DNA of 64,000 bases from the NCBI GenBank assembly GCA_023053685.1, contig JALIGW010000001.1, forward strand, positions 157,809,547 to 157,873,546. Reading direction: 5' to 3'. The translations under genes and the position numbers were made by a program. Origin of the DNA: Diadophis punctatus similis. Its lineage: Eukaryota > Chordata > Lepidosauria > Squamata > Dipsadidae. Shown in pieces: positions 33,254 to 45,513 of this stretch. Each line of letters begins with the position of its first letter. Within the stretch, counting starts at the first letter, position 1. The notes under the pieces are model-generated. The model was not told the DNA's origin and ran no database searches. It was given only the letters and a program-made list of their open reading frames with translations.

Positions 33254-33256
<3 letters not shown>
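31483..33256. other. unannotated DNA
   Basis: No gene recognised. Short TA repeats lie near 32371-32386, and an old LINE-like fragment may lie at about 32640-32720. Confidence 0.35.

Positions 33257-33332
<76 letters not shown>
33257..33332 (+). repeat. (CT)n microsatellite
   Basis: About 37 uninterrupted CT dinucleotides. Confidence 0.98.
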
Positions 33333-33336
<4 letters not shown>

Positions 33337-35171
33337 TTAAGGAATATCCTTCTGGGTTCAGTTCCAAATGGGGAGAAAGACACTGGATTCATGGAAGTTG
33401 CTTGGAAAGAAGGTTTAATATGGTGGGCAGGAGCACATGGCATAGGCCCCTGTACAGAAAAGTAGATTACATGCTTCCAGATATGGGTGAAGAGGAAAAA
33501 AAGGGAAGAGGGATGCTGAGTCCCTTGGTTTTATAATCTCTGTTGGGCCCCACCTCTTAGTTTCCTGTTCCTGTGTATATAATGCACTGATTGGTGGTCA
33601 GGCTCCCAGGAGGCCATGCAGTTGCAACTCTATAGGCTTTTGTCTGTCCCAGGCTTGGCTGAATGAAAGGACCTTGGGCAAATCCTATTATGGTTAGAAG
33701 ACTGCTTCAGGCTAGGTGGGAGGAATGTGGCAAGGGTGGGGGCAGGGAACTGCAGGAAGCTGCTTTGTATTTAAAACCTGTTTCTCTTTTCCTCATTCAG
33801 GGAAACATATTCTTTCCTTTTTCAATATTTCCTAGGATATTTCATTTTTCTAGGAGGGGGTGGGTACTAACTTCCTACATTCTCTCTTCCATTTTTGGCA
33901 GTTAAATACAAAATAAGAAGTGAGTGCATTGGTTTTACTGTCATTTAATATGTGCCATCTCTAAATTTGAGCACAAGCTACTATTCCAAGCCATTGTTTG
34001 TGAGGACAAGTTTGAGTAAACAACCTTTTGTAGAATAGTTGAGGTTTTTCCAGTAAATCTGTAATCCATAGAATACCCTCCTGAGCTTGAGATCAATGGA
34101 ATGCAGTTGATTGCAGAATAAATCAGCAGACTACTCTATACAAAATGCCAAAAAAAAACCACCAGTTCTGCATAGGGATCTTGTGACCTCATGCAGGGGA
34201 ATTGGGTTGCAATTTCTATGACAAATTGTAAAAAGTTGAACTGGGGGCGGCGGGGTGGGGGGGAGAGAACGACAACAAATGAAGCTCTTTTATAAAAATG
34301 GAAGAGGACTGCCAGATTATAATGCATTGATCCAAATGCTAACTTCAACTACTTTAATGTTGTCACAACGTTCATTTTGTATTACATCAAACTAAACACA
34401 TTCTTTAAGATGGGCTTCCAAGAATCTGCATTCAAGTTACGCAATTGCAATCACAGGGAACCCCCACTACCATCTTTTTCTTTCAAAATGTTCAGCGGCT
34501 TTAATTAATAATATTTAATAGAGATGGTTTATTACTGTTGAAAGGTCAGCTGAAGTAGTCACAAGAACATCAAACCCGGTTTGGTGTCACCTATATTTCA
34601 TAATTTGGTATTAATTTTGTAGATATTTAGGACTTGCACTACCATGAAACCAGTTGAAGTAGTCTTGAAAGGGGAACGAATTTACTATTCTTACTTTCAA
34701 AGAAGTGAAGATGCCTCTAGGATTCCCTATTTCATATAATAAATTGATTTGGTTAGTTGTGTAATACACCTTTACTTTAGTTGGTGTATGCTGCTATTTC
34801 TTTCTCTTTCACAGGCATCGAAATACTTCAGAATATCTCTGCAAACACTGTTTCTTCCTTCTTTCTACAATCCAGCTTTTATATGGACCAAGTTATTCAT
34901 CTGTTCTTTGTCAGACAAAACAGGATTTCAACATTTTCAAAATGAGTGAGCACTTTCAATGGCATACTAATAAAAGAAGAAAATGCAATCTAATCATTTA
35001 TTTCACTGCAATTGTGGCTTACAAGAGAAATCTTAGTTTCTGGGCTCAGCCTCTACATTAGACAATTACTAGTTTGTCAGACAATTTTTATTTCCACAAA
35101 ACACTACATACATTCAAGCCTCAATCTTTATTGACTCATCTTTTTTCTTTCGGGCTCCTAATTATAATTAT
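33333..35171. other. unannotated DNA
   Basis: No gene or repeat recognised. Confidence 0.35.
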
Positions 35172-35461
35172 TTCGGCTCCTAAGAGCCGAGGTGGCACAG
35201 CGGTTAGAGGCAGTACTGCAGGTCACTTTAGCTGATTATTTATTTATTATTATTTATTTTGTGAGATTTATATACCGCTCACAGTGCAAGCACTCTCTAA
35301 GCGGTTTACACCAGTAAGCAATGTATATTTATATTGCCCCCAACAATCTGGGTCCTCATTTTACCTACCTCAGAAGGATGGAAGGCTGAGTCAACCGCTG
35401 ACCTGCAGATCACAGTCAGCTAAAGTGGCCTGCAGTACTGCTGCGCCACCTCAGCTCTTTA
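35172..35461. mobile_element. Sauria-type SINE with inverted second head
   Basis: A plus-strand SINE head (GAGCCGAGGTGGCACAGCGG to GGTCACTTTAGCTGA, about 35182-35234) is followed by a TTTATT stretch. Then a complete SINE body follows on the minus strand, ending in a head (TCAGCTAAAGTGGCCTGCAG to GCGCCACCTCAGCTC) at about 35416-35459. The two heads form an inverted repeat of about 45-50 bp. It is either two copies head to head or one copy with an inversion. Confidence 0.75.
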
Positions 35462-35483
35462 AATTGTGAGTTCAGGAATGGGA

Positions 35484-35637
35484 GCGTGCAGGTGCGCACG
35501 CATGCTTTGCACATGCGCAATGATTCTGTGCATGCACAGAGCATTTTTTGATGATGTCCGGGTGGGCGGGTGGAGCCTCTCGCCGCCGCTGCTACCGGTT
35601 CGCCATACCAGGTCGAACCGGTAGCAACCCACCACTG
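35484..35637. mobile_element. short hAT-like element, left end lost (copy 8)
   Basis: Right end CGGTAGCAACCCACCACTG at 35637, with GGTTCGCC and GTGCATGCACAGA core modules as in 20494-20664. No left terminus or duplication found. Confidence 0.55.
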
Positions 35638-35639
35638 GT

Positions 35640-35850
35640 GGCGGCAACAATAAGAGAGCAGCAGTAAAGACTGGGTACAGGAATGGCTTCATTTACCCAG
35701 ATTAAGGGAGTCAGAAGGGCCAATCTAAGCATCCTTTTGCAGAAGCACTCAACAAATTGTACATCTGTAGACATTTGGGCTGTGGCTGGATATTCAACAA
35801 AGAACTGTCACATCTACCCGATCGAGGCAACGAATGTTGTGGGTCCCATC
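35640..35850 (+). mobile_element. probable L2-type LINE, upstream part
   Basis: This sequence and 36697-37019 are continuous once the two hAT-like insertions and repeated CCCTAAGG copies are removed (CCCATCCCCTAAGG joined to AAACACATC). The downstream part is recognisable LINE 3' coding and UTR sequence. The left boundary is uncertain. Confidence 0.4.
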
Positions 35851-35858
35851 CCCTAAGG

Positions 35859-35993
35859 CAGGGGTAGGCAAAGTTGGCTCTTCTATGACTCGTGGACTTC
35901 AACTCCCAGAATTTCTGAGCCAATCATGCTAGCTTAGGAATTTTGGGAGTTGAAGTCCATGAGTCATAGAAGAGCCAACTTTGCCTACCCCTA
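35859..35993. mobile_element. foldback hAT-like element
   Basis: The arms are almost perfect inverted repeats of about 55 bp: CAGGGGTAGGCAAAGTTGGC, TCTTCTATGACTCGTGGACT, and their complement. The loop is short. Flanked by CCCTAAGG at 35851-35858 and 35994-36001. 135 bp. Confidence 0.85.
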
Positions 35994-36001
35994 CCCTAAG
36001 G

Positions 36002-36688
36002 CATTGTTTCTCAAATAGTGGGGCGCACCCCCCTGGGAGGCACGGAGCGATGCCAGGGGGCATGTGTGACCCCGGGGAACATGCTTTCAGCTGGCTAAAA
36101 GCCCAAAAGAGAGCAGGCAGGGTGGCAGGGCTTTCTAACAGTGAGAAGAGGCAGGAAGCGAGAGAGAGAAAGACAGAGAAAGAGAGAGAGAGTCTCTCTT
36201 TTTCTTTGTATCTCTCTCTCCCCATCTCCTCCTCTCTCTCTCTCTCTCTCTCTGTATCACTGTCTGTCTCTTCTGTCTCTCTCACCCCCTCTGTGTATCA
36301 CTCTGTATGTGTGTCTCTCTCTCACTTCCCTCCCCCTCTCTCTCTGCGGCGACTGGGCCAAGCCAGCAAGCTCTTTTTGGAGCGCTTCGCTATGTCTTTT
36401 ATTTCTTCTTTTTGGAAATCCGGGCTGGCAGAGGAACGATTGCCAGCAACAGCTTCCCTTCGGCCGACCGTTCTCCTCCCCACCCTCCTTCTCTCGCAAC
36501 CTAGAACCTCGCAACGCTTTTGCGTCTAGAGAGGAGGCAGGAAAGGGGACTGGGAATCCAGCTTCCCTCCTGCTCCTCTTCCTGCTCTCCAGATGTCTGT
36601 TAAGACAGGGCTGAGGAGAGTTGGGGGGGTGCGAAATGTTTACTTCTTCCTGGGGGCGGGCATAACAGAAAATAATTGAGAAGCACTG
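36002..36688. mobile_element. hAT-like element abutting the foldback element
   Basis: Begins CATTGTTTCTCAAATAGTGG and ends ATAATTGAGAAGCACTG, an imperfect inverted repeat of the hAT CAGTGTTTCTCAA type. Flanked by CCCTAAGG at 35994-36001 and 36689-36696. Inside lie a GA/TC-rich region (about 36155-36345) and a GC-rich part without transposase. The long reading frames here are translations of the simple repeats. Confidence 0.85.
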
Positions 36689-36696
36689 CCCTAAGG

Positions 36697-37019
36697 AAAC
36701 ACATCTGGCGGAGGATCCAGAAGAAGGGCCTCTCTGTGGTGGCTCCCTCCATCTGGAACATCATCCCTCCGGAAATTAGTCAGGCCCCCACTCTAGCACT
36801 CTTTCAGAAGGCTCTGAAGACGTGGTTCTGGCAGCAGACCTGGGGAAATCCAGAGCGGAATGGACCCCATTAAATGGCTGGTATGAATGTGTGTTGTCAT
36901 TGGGGGGGTGAGGGGTTATTATTTTATTATTTTTATTTCGTTTATATTGTGTTTTTATGTCCTGCAAGCCACCTTGAACCGCCATGTGGGGGTAAATGAC
37001 AACATAAACAAATAAGTAA
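36697..37019 (+). pseudogene. L2-type LINE 3' end, second subfamily
   Basis: Encodes the end of the polymerase frame (KKGLSVVAPSIWNIIPPEIS, then QAPTLALFQKALKTWFWQQT), then a UTR with GCCACCTTGAACCGCCATGT and a short A-rich tail (ACAAATAAGTAAA). It differs from the 54040-54537 copy, so it is another L2 lineage. Confidence 0.75.
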
Positions 37020-38520
37020 ACTGTTCCCTCACTTTACCTCCAAAACATCTGAAGAACTTCCTGTCCCTTGCCAGCAAGCAAGCTGATCCATAGTTGGTTT
37101 ACTGTGCTTTTTCCCTGATACTTTTTCAAAGGCTTTTATTATAGTTTATGTATAACAGCCAGTATAGAAAATTGTATAAATAAGTTGTTCCCGCCTTAAT
37201 CCAAGAGGATATATTGAACACAATTTCTAAAGACAGTTTTTGCTACTGAGACCCATAGTGGTAATGAGAACTGACAACACTGACGATCCCTTTGATTTCC
37301 CCCAAAACTTGTTTTTAAATCAAATTAAATGTATCCCCTAATCAGCCTGTATCTTTCCCACATAACTGAGAATAAATAAAACTAGATTATAGATACTTGG
37401 ATGAACCCTGCACTGCACATCTCATTGAATAAGAGTTCTATTAAAACTACAAGCTCTTAAGTTAACAAACACGTTGCTATGGTGATAGAGTAAGCTTGTA
37501 AAAAAAACTATAGGCATTCATATTCATAGAAACTTCTGAAGCAAGACTAAATGTTGGATGCAACACCTGCACTCTTGCCAAGTTTGAACTAACACATAAA
37601 TTATGGTAGAAATAAATGGGTGTGACTAATAATAAGCACAGCACACTAAAGGACAAAGGAGGGGCAGGGGGAAAACATAGCATATGCCTTGAAGGCAATA
37701 TTCAGAGTTTGCAGGCGATGGGCATTTTGAAGAGTATATTTTTCCCCCTGTTCACCTTTATACTCCATAACTGCATCTCACATTTCTCCCCCCATAAATT
37801 GCACAACTGCTAGTTAATTATACTGCTTGCAACCTGGGGAACAAGTGTTGTAACACTTTGTTTCTTTGTAATATTGGGAACATTAACTTTCACTGGAGCA
37901 GGAAATTTGGTTCCCTTTCGCTCGTAGGGCTTCAATTGCAAATCGCCCCTTTCAGAAATGTTGCCAGCGTGGGTCAGAAGCACTATTCAACCTGCCATCA
38001 AGCCCAGCACTGGAGAATTATTATCTAGATTTTTTTAAAAAAAATTTCACTCCATTTTCAAAACTCCTGCCCTATGATCTTAGCTCCTGAATCTCCAAGG
38101 TCAAATGCCATCAAGAAATCTGCAGAGCATTAAATGTGCTGTATCCAGCTCCAGCAAGTTCCTGCTAATTACTGTGGTCACACTTCCTGGTCCAACCATC
38201 GTAGGAGGGCTTTGCAGCCTTCTCAAATAGAAGAGATCAGCTAGCTGTGTGATGTAGGTCAATCATGTCCACAGGTGCTGCTGGTCAGAAGAAGCTAGTT
38301 GTTAGGAAGAGCAACCTCAGGGAAATTAACTGATACACGCAGTATGATTCATGTGAGCACACGGAGGGCAGAGGGAGAAGACACACAGGCATTAGTGTTG
38401 GCTTATACTTCATCATCTTACCCTGTGTTTTCCTCTGAAGACCTCGGCCTGTTCTTGGCTTGGGATGCTACAATATAAAGCCATGAGCAGGACCTACAGA
38501 AGATGCTCTCCTTTCAACAC
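37020..38520. other. unannotated unique DNA
   Basis: No gene recognised. The stretch at about 37900-38200 is repeat-free and of balanced composition, and I cannot say whether it is conserved. Confidence 0.35.
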
Positions 38521-39550
38521 AGGTAGTCCTCGACTGATGGCCACAATCAAGGCCAAAATTTATGTTGCTAACGGAGACATTTTGTTCTGTCCCCATGGGT
38601 ATGCCCCCAAAATAAGATGCACAAGAAAGAATTGGAAATAATATTGTTTTACTGCAAATAAATTCTTAGCCAGAGTTGAGTTTTTTGAAAAGAATATCAT
38701 TCATTCACAAAGTCTTTCCAGTATTTGGCTAGAGCATGAAAGAGCAATTAAGGAGTCTTATCTCACCTCATGGAGGTTTTGGCGGAAATCCAAGCTCTCA
38801 TTAATCACAGGAAAAATGTTAACTGTTAATAATCCGAGATGCAGATACAAGAACAGAATGCTGAAACCACAGAACGGGGTTGTTCTCTGCAACGAAGCCC
38901 CTCGTGACAGACCCTTAAATACTCTCAGGGCATGGTCAAGCCCTGAATTACTACTCACGAGGAAGCCTCCTCCTGATTAGCCACTCATGTCTCTTTGAGA
39001 AACTGCATGCTCTGGCATCCAGAAGAGCCTCCTCCTCTTCTCCTGAGTCACTAATCTCAGGAGATGCATCAGGTTCTAATTGTTCGCCAGCCTCTGACCC
39101 CACGTCCTCTTCACTCTCTGTCTCTGGTGCCAGGAACACCGGTCTTCTGTACTGCACCCTCACTACCTCCGAATCCTCGGGATCGGCTGCTAATTGCCCT
39201 GGACTAGACCTGGCCACAACACATTTGTTAGGTGAGCTTTGCTCCATTTTATGAGCTTCCTTGCCACCGTTCTTAAGTGAATCACTGCAGTTATTAAGTT
39301 AGTAACCCGGTTGTTAAGTGAATCTGGCTTCCCCGTTGACTTTGCTTGTCAGAAGGTCGCAAAAGGTGATCACATGAACCCAAGACACTGCAACCGTCAT
39401 AAATAGAAGTCATTTGCCAAGCGTCTAAAGATTCACCATGTGACCATGGAGATATGTGGGGGGGGGGAAAGGTCATAAGTCACTTTTTCAGTGCCACTGT
39501 CACTTCGAACAGTCACTAAATGAACTGTTGTAAGTCATGGATTACCTGTA
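38521..39550. mobile_element. GGTAGTCCTCGACTTA-family element, split by a solo LTR
   Basis: Left end AGGTAGTCCTCGACTGATGG and right end GTTGTAAGTCATGGATTACC are inverted. Inner modules (TTCTTAAGTGAATCACTGCA, AGAAGGTCGCAAAAGGTGAT, CAGTCACTAAATGAACTGTT) match 24863-25250. The element is interrupted at 38583-39221 by an LTR. Confidence 0.75.
38583..39221 (-). mobile_element. solo LTR of the TGTTGTGGCC family
   Basis: 639 bp with TG...CA ends (TGTTCTGTCCCC to GGCCACAACA in plus orientation) and a perfect 5-bp duplication CATTT at 38578-38582 and 39222-39226. Read on the minus strand it begins TGTTGTGGCC and opens into an acidic frame of about 90 codons (ETESEEDVGSEAGEQLEPD, SDSGEEEEALL), in the same phase as in the LTR at 27118. 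A TATTTAAGGG-like promoter box and an ATTTATTTG stretch follow. The type is probably Ty3/gypsy or a related LTR family, by inference from the 5-bp duplication. Confidence 0.85.
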
Positions 39551-39716
39551 TCTACTTGTAGAAGACAAAAGTACTTGCAGCTGAATTTTATTTCACTAAT
39601 GGCAATGGAACAGCATAGCTTTCACAGTGTGATAAGAGCCACTGCAATTTCCTTGCCTTCCAACACTTCCAATATTGCCATCCTCTTATCTTCTGTTGCC
39701 TGGAAACCTGCCTTTC

Positions 39717-40252
39717 TCTCTCTTTCTCTCCCTCCCTCCCCCTCTCTCCCTCCCTCTCCTTCCCTCCCCCTCTCTCGCCCCCTCTCCCTCCTCCTTCTCC
39801 ATCCCCCTCTCTCCCTCCCCCTCTCTCCCTCCCTCTCTCTCCCTCCCTCCCTCTCCCTCCCTCTCTCTCCCTCCTTCCCTCCCCCTCTCTCTCCCCCTCT
39901 CCCTCCTCCTTCTCCCTCCCTCCCTCTCTCTCCCTCCCCCTCTCTCCCTCCCTCTCCCTCCCTCCCTCTCTCTCCCTCCTTCCCTCCCCCTCTCTCAACC
40001 CCTCTCCCTCCTCCTTCTCCCTCCCCCTCTCTCCCTCCCTCCCTCTCCCTCCCTCTCTCTCCCTCCTTCCCTCCCCCCTCTCTCCCCCTCTCCCTCCTCC
40101 TTCTCCCTCCCTCCCTCTCTCTCCCTCCTTCCCTCCCCCTCTCTCTCCCCCTCTCCCTCCTCCTTCTCCCTCCCTCCCTCTCTCTCCCTCCTTCCCTCCC
40201 CCTCTCCCTCTCTCTCTCCCTCCCTCCCTCCTTTCCCCCCTCTCTCTCTTTA
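39717..40252 (+). repeat. polypyrimidine satellite-like array (CCCT/CTCC)
   Basis: More than 500 bp of almost pure C and T. The marker CTCCTCCTTCTCC recurs at about 39788, 39903, 40008, 40094 and 40158, so there is an irregular higher-order unit of about 65-115 bp. Reading frames of Ser/Pro/Leu and Glu/Arg/Gly on either strand are translations of the repeat and are not genes. Confidence 0.95.
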
Positions 40253-40982
40253 AAAATATGCACTGCCCTAAGAGATAGTTCGCACAACCAGTTATGATTA
40301 ATATAAGGCCCTGAGAGATAGTTTCTTCTGCCAGGTTGGGAGCAGGGGAAGGTTCACTTTTGTGCCAAGCACAGTTCTTCAGTAATTGGGGCCGAAGTCC
40401 AAATATGTGGGGTTTCAGTTCCCATCAGCATCAGCCAACATGGCAATGATAAGAATTATGAATAGTGGTGTCAGCAGAGCAGCAGCGTTGTCAATCCTTG
40501 AATTTGAAAATTTTCACTGGCATAACCGAAGCTCTGAAAAAGCTAATTTTCTATCAGGTTTCCTGGAGTGATTATGCATGAGTTCACACAATTAAAAAAA
40601 TCCATCAGGAGATAATAGTATAGGACACAAGTTTCAGTTTGACTGTTTTCTTTCCACAAATGACATGTATTCTGTTCTCAGAAATAAAAATACAGAATAC
40701 TTTTTTTTTTAGAAAAGAGACTTCCACACTTCTCCTAATTAGGAGGAAAGGTTTGTTCCACGACCAAATTACACATATCACTGTCATCCAAATCATTTTT
40801 TCTTTCTGTGCTGTTTCCCCTTATCTATGTTCACATCCATTTGAACTTGTTCTCAGTTTCATGAAAATTCTTCCACTGTAGAAACAGGGGAAAGAAATTA
40901 ACCGTAGAAGGTATGCCATATCTAAAGCCCTGCCAGGCTCAATCCAACAGAGGGGAAGGAATGGAGCCTTTCCAATTGGCTG

Positions 40983-40985
<3 letters not shown>
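40253..40985. other. unannotated DNA
   Basis: Nothing recognised. Confidence 0.35.

Positions 40986-41039
<54 letters not shown>
40985..41039 (+). repeat. (CA)n microsatellite
   Basis: About 27 CA units. Cys-Val and Thr-His frames over it are artefacts. Confidence 0.98.
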
Positions 41040-41041
<2 letters not shown>

Positions 41042-41179
41042 CTTTCTTCTGAATTCCTTCAGCCTGATTACAATGGTGGAATTAATTTAAAACAGTACTA
41101 GGATTTTTGAGAAATTGCTGCCTGTTATAAGGCTCTGCAATCAAAGTATTTTATCAATTCTTGCCCTTCCCCCAAGAGA

Positions 41180-41316
<137 letters not shown>

Positions 41317-41419
41317 CTCCCTACTGTCCTTAAACAAATGATGGTTTTGAAATGAGGACTGGGGTATCTACAGGAGGGCAGGTGAGGTTGGATATTTCTT
41401 TCCAAAATGAAACATTGAA

Positions 41420-41747
41420 CATAGAATAATGTGCATGCGCAGAAGCAAAATTGCGCCAAAATCTCGCAAGGGGACACGCGCGCGAGAGAGATTTTGGCGC
41501 GATTTTGCTTCCGCGCATGTGCAGAGGCAAAATCTCGCTGAAATCTCATGCGCGCACGCATCCCCTTGTGAGATTTTGGCACGATTTTGCTTCCGCACAT
41601 GCGCAGAAGCAAAATCACCCGAAAATCACTGGGGGAAAATGGCGACACACCGGGTGGACCGGCAGAGAGGGCTCCGGAGCGGTTGCGAAATTCGCCGCTC
41701 CCTACCAGAGCTGAGTACCGGGCAGCTCCGGCAGGAACCCACCTCTG
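41420..41747. mobile_element. hAT-like element, left end lost (copy 9)
   Basis: Core of alternating AGCAAAATTGCGCCAAAATC and GATTTTGCTTCCGCGCATG modules, as in 1765-2195 and 56172-56511. Right end GGCAGGAACCCACCTCTG. No left terminus is recognisable after the microsatellite region. Confidence 0.6.
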
Positions 41748-41818
41748 GGCTACTCTCAGTGAAGGAAATCCCAAATATTGTGTGGGCCCAGAGACATCCT
41801 TCTAGATGTCATCTGATG

Positions 41819-41980
41819 CAGCGGTGGGTTGCTCCCGGTTCGGTCTGGTTCTAAGAACCGGTAGCGGTGGCGGGAGGCTCTGCCCACCCGCCCAGGACGC
41901 TTCTGTGCATACACAGAAGCTTCGTGCACATGCAAGTGCGCACACAAACTGGAAATAAAAGGTTTTAGAACCCACTACTG
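41819..41980. mobile_element. short hAT-like element (copy 10)
   Basis: Perfect 8-bp duplication ATCTGATG at 41811-41818 and 41981-41988. Begins CAGCGGTGGGTTGCTCCCGG, ends TTAGAACCCACTACTG. The 162-bp body is an inverted-orientation relative of 14711-14864 and 20494-20664. Confidence 0.88.
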
Positions 41981-41988
41981 ATCTGATG

Positions 41989-43714
<1,726 letters not shown>

Positions 43715-44355
43715 TAAGGTGACCAGACATCCCGCTTTTGGTGGGTCAGTCCCGCTTTTTAATAATTTGTCCCGCGTCCCGCGGCGTTTCAAAAAAAGTC
43801 CCGCTTTTTTAATTTGAATTTGCCCTGCACATCCCTCTGCCTCCTGCCTCGCCTGCCTCCTCCTGCAAGGTGCCTGCCTCCTCCTGCAAGGCAGGGAGGG
43901 AGGGCAGTGAGAGGGGCAGCGGCGGTCTTGCGTGTTCGTCGCCGCAGAGCCTAAGAAGCTGGTGGCTTTCGCGCCGCGGGGCTTCCCCGCCCGCTTTCCC
44001 CGGCCGCCGGGATGCCGCCATTTGCGTTCTTTTGCCCTCTGTTCAAGCAGAACGCTTTGCGTATGTGCAGAGGGCAAAAGAACGCAAATGGCGGCGTCCC
44101 GGTGGCTGGGGAAAGCGGCCGGGGGAAGCCCCGCACCGCGAACGCCACCAGCTTCTTCGGTTCTGCGGCGACGAACAGGTAAGCCTGCGCTGGTAGGAAC
44201 CCACCCCTGGCTGCGATGAAGGGAGGATGTTTGGGGGGGGGTGCACAAAGCTTCAGGATAAGAGAGACGGACCCCTCCCATCTTGCTCCCCTAGAAACAC
44301 CCACCCCCCCATCAATGGTGTCCCGCTTTACAAAAAATAAAATCTGGTCACCTTA
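43715..44355. mobile_element. inverted-repeat element with a large internal hairpin
   Basis: Ends TAAGGTGACCAGACATCCCG and AAATCTGGTCACCTTA are inverted, both with CCCGCTTT motifs inside. At about 43935-44180 lies a GC-rich hairpin. GTTCGTCGCCGCAGAGCC to CTTTTGCCCTCTG is mirrored by CAGAGGGCAAAAG to GGTTCTGCGGCGACGAAC, with arms of roughly 110 bp. The open frames of up to 190 codons over it exist on both strands because of this symmetry and are not genes. Confidence 0.78.
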
Positions 44356-44464
44356 CTCTATCTCTATCTCTATCTCTCTATCTATCTCGTCTGCCTGCCT
44401 GCCTGCCTGTCTATAACCACCCCTAGAGTCAGACATGACTGGACAGGGGAAACCTTTTCCTTTA

Positions 44465-44525
<61 letters not shown>

Positions 44526-44585
44526 ATGTATGTATGTATGTATGTATGTATGTATGTATGTATGTCCATCTATCCCCCACTTCCA
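44356..44585 (+). repeat. compound microsatellite (TATCTC, TGCC, TGTC, TGTA)
   Basis: The remaining TATCTC units and a short GCCT run are followed, after about 50 bp of unique sequence, by about 15 TGTC units (44467-44525) and about 10 TGTA units (44525-44565). Confidence 0.95.
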
Positions 44586-45009
44586 TTCTTTAAAGGAAAC
44601 TGTTCCCATTTTATAGATGAGAAACACAGAGTTCTGATTGCTAGTGCAAGATTAGACAAAGAATCTCTGGTACAATCTTCTTAAACTTGGGGCTTTCCCC
44701 TCACCTTGTCACAAACAGATATACAAAGACATAAAATTCTAATTAAGTCTGAACAGCTTCTTCCCTGTCAACATAATTTTGGCAATGCTGACCTCTGAAA
44801 ACATGACTCAGCAGAGCTTTTAGTACTGACATGCATTGATTATTAAAAATGCATCTGGGAGATCATCTTGCACTTAAGTCTGGTTTTAATGAAAGTTTTA
44901 GGCTAGACATAACTACAAGTTTTCATGTGACCAGCATCAAAACTTTGTCAAACTGAGATTTCAGTTTGTACAATTGAAGGGCAAGGCCCCCGTGGTACAC
45001 TCAAGCAAA
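44586..45009. other. unannotated DNA
   Basis: Nothing recognised. Confidence 0.35.
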
Positions 45010-45222
45010 TACAATAGCACTTAGACTTATATACCGCTTCACAGTGTTTTACAGACCTCTCTAAGCAGTTTACAGAGTCAGCATATTGCCCCCAACAATC
45101 TGGGTCCTCACTTTACCGACCTCGGAAGGATGGAAGGATGGAGCCGGTGAAAATCGAACTGCTGGCAGTGAGCATAATTAGCCTGCAATACTGCATTCTG
45201 ACCACTGCACCGCCATGGCTCA
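45010..45222 (-). mobile_element. Sauria-type tRNA SINE
   Basis: Minus orientation: CAATAGCACTTAGACTTATA, ACCGCTTCACAGTGTTTTAC, CCCCCAACAATCTGGGTCCT, then the head ending GACCACTGCACCGCCATGGC. Moderately diverged. Confidence 0.88.
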
Positions 45223-45227
45223 TTACA

Positions 45228-45513
45228 ATGACGAAGGAAGCTGTGCTCACTCTTTCCTCCATGAAATTTTGGGCAACCCATGTTGACAATCATAGCCTTT
45301 GCAGAAGCTTAATCCTGCTATGGCCAACATTTTCATGCAAAATGGTTCTTGAAACAACTGAACCTGCCACGTATATGGAAGTTGCCTTAGTATTCTGAAT
45401 CAGACTTCTGGATTGCCCTAGCCTAGCCCACTGCAAAGGCTATGATTGTCAACATGGGTTGCCCAAGATTTCATGGAAGAAAGAATGAGTACTGCTTCCT
45501 TTGTCTACTTTGA
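45228..45513. repeat. long inverted repeat, arms of about 80 bp
   Basis: Left arm 45228-45305 (GACGAAGGAAGCTGTGCTCA to ATCATAGCCTTTGCAG) is mirrored by 45432-45513 (CTGCAAAGGCTATGATTGTC to CTTCCTTTGTC), with only a few mismatches and a spacer of about 126 bp. It is not flanked by an obvious target duplication and does not look like the other element families here. Confidence 0.85.

Noticed and set aside
38951..39247. A host gene for the acidic 98-codon minus-strand frame
   Set aside because: It lies inside a solo LTR bounded by an exact CATTT duplication, and its apparent ATG is in flanking repeat sequence, so it is an LTR-derived frame.
39575..40297. Open frames of up to 240 codons on both strands
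   Set aside because: They are translations of the polypyrimidine array (Ser/Pro/Leu on one strand, Glu/Arg/Gly on the other). Length comes from the absence of stop codons in a two-letter repeat.
40821..41039. Cysteine/valine-rich frame
   Set aside because: Translation of a CA repeat.
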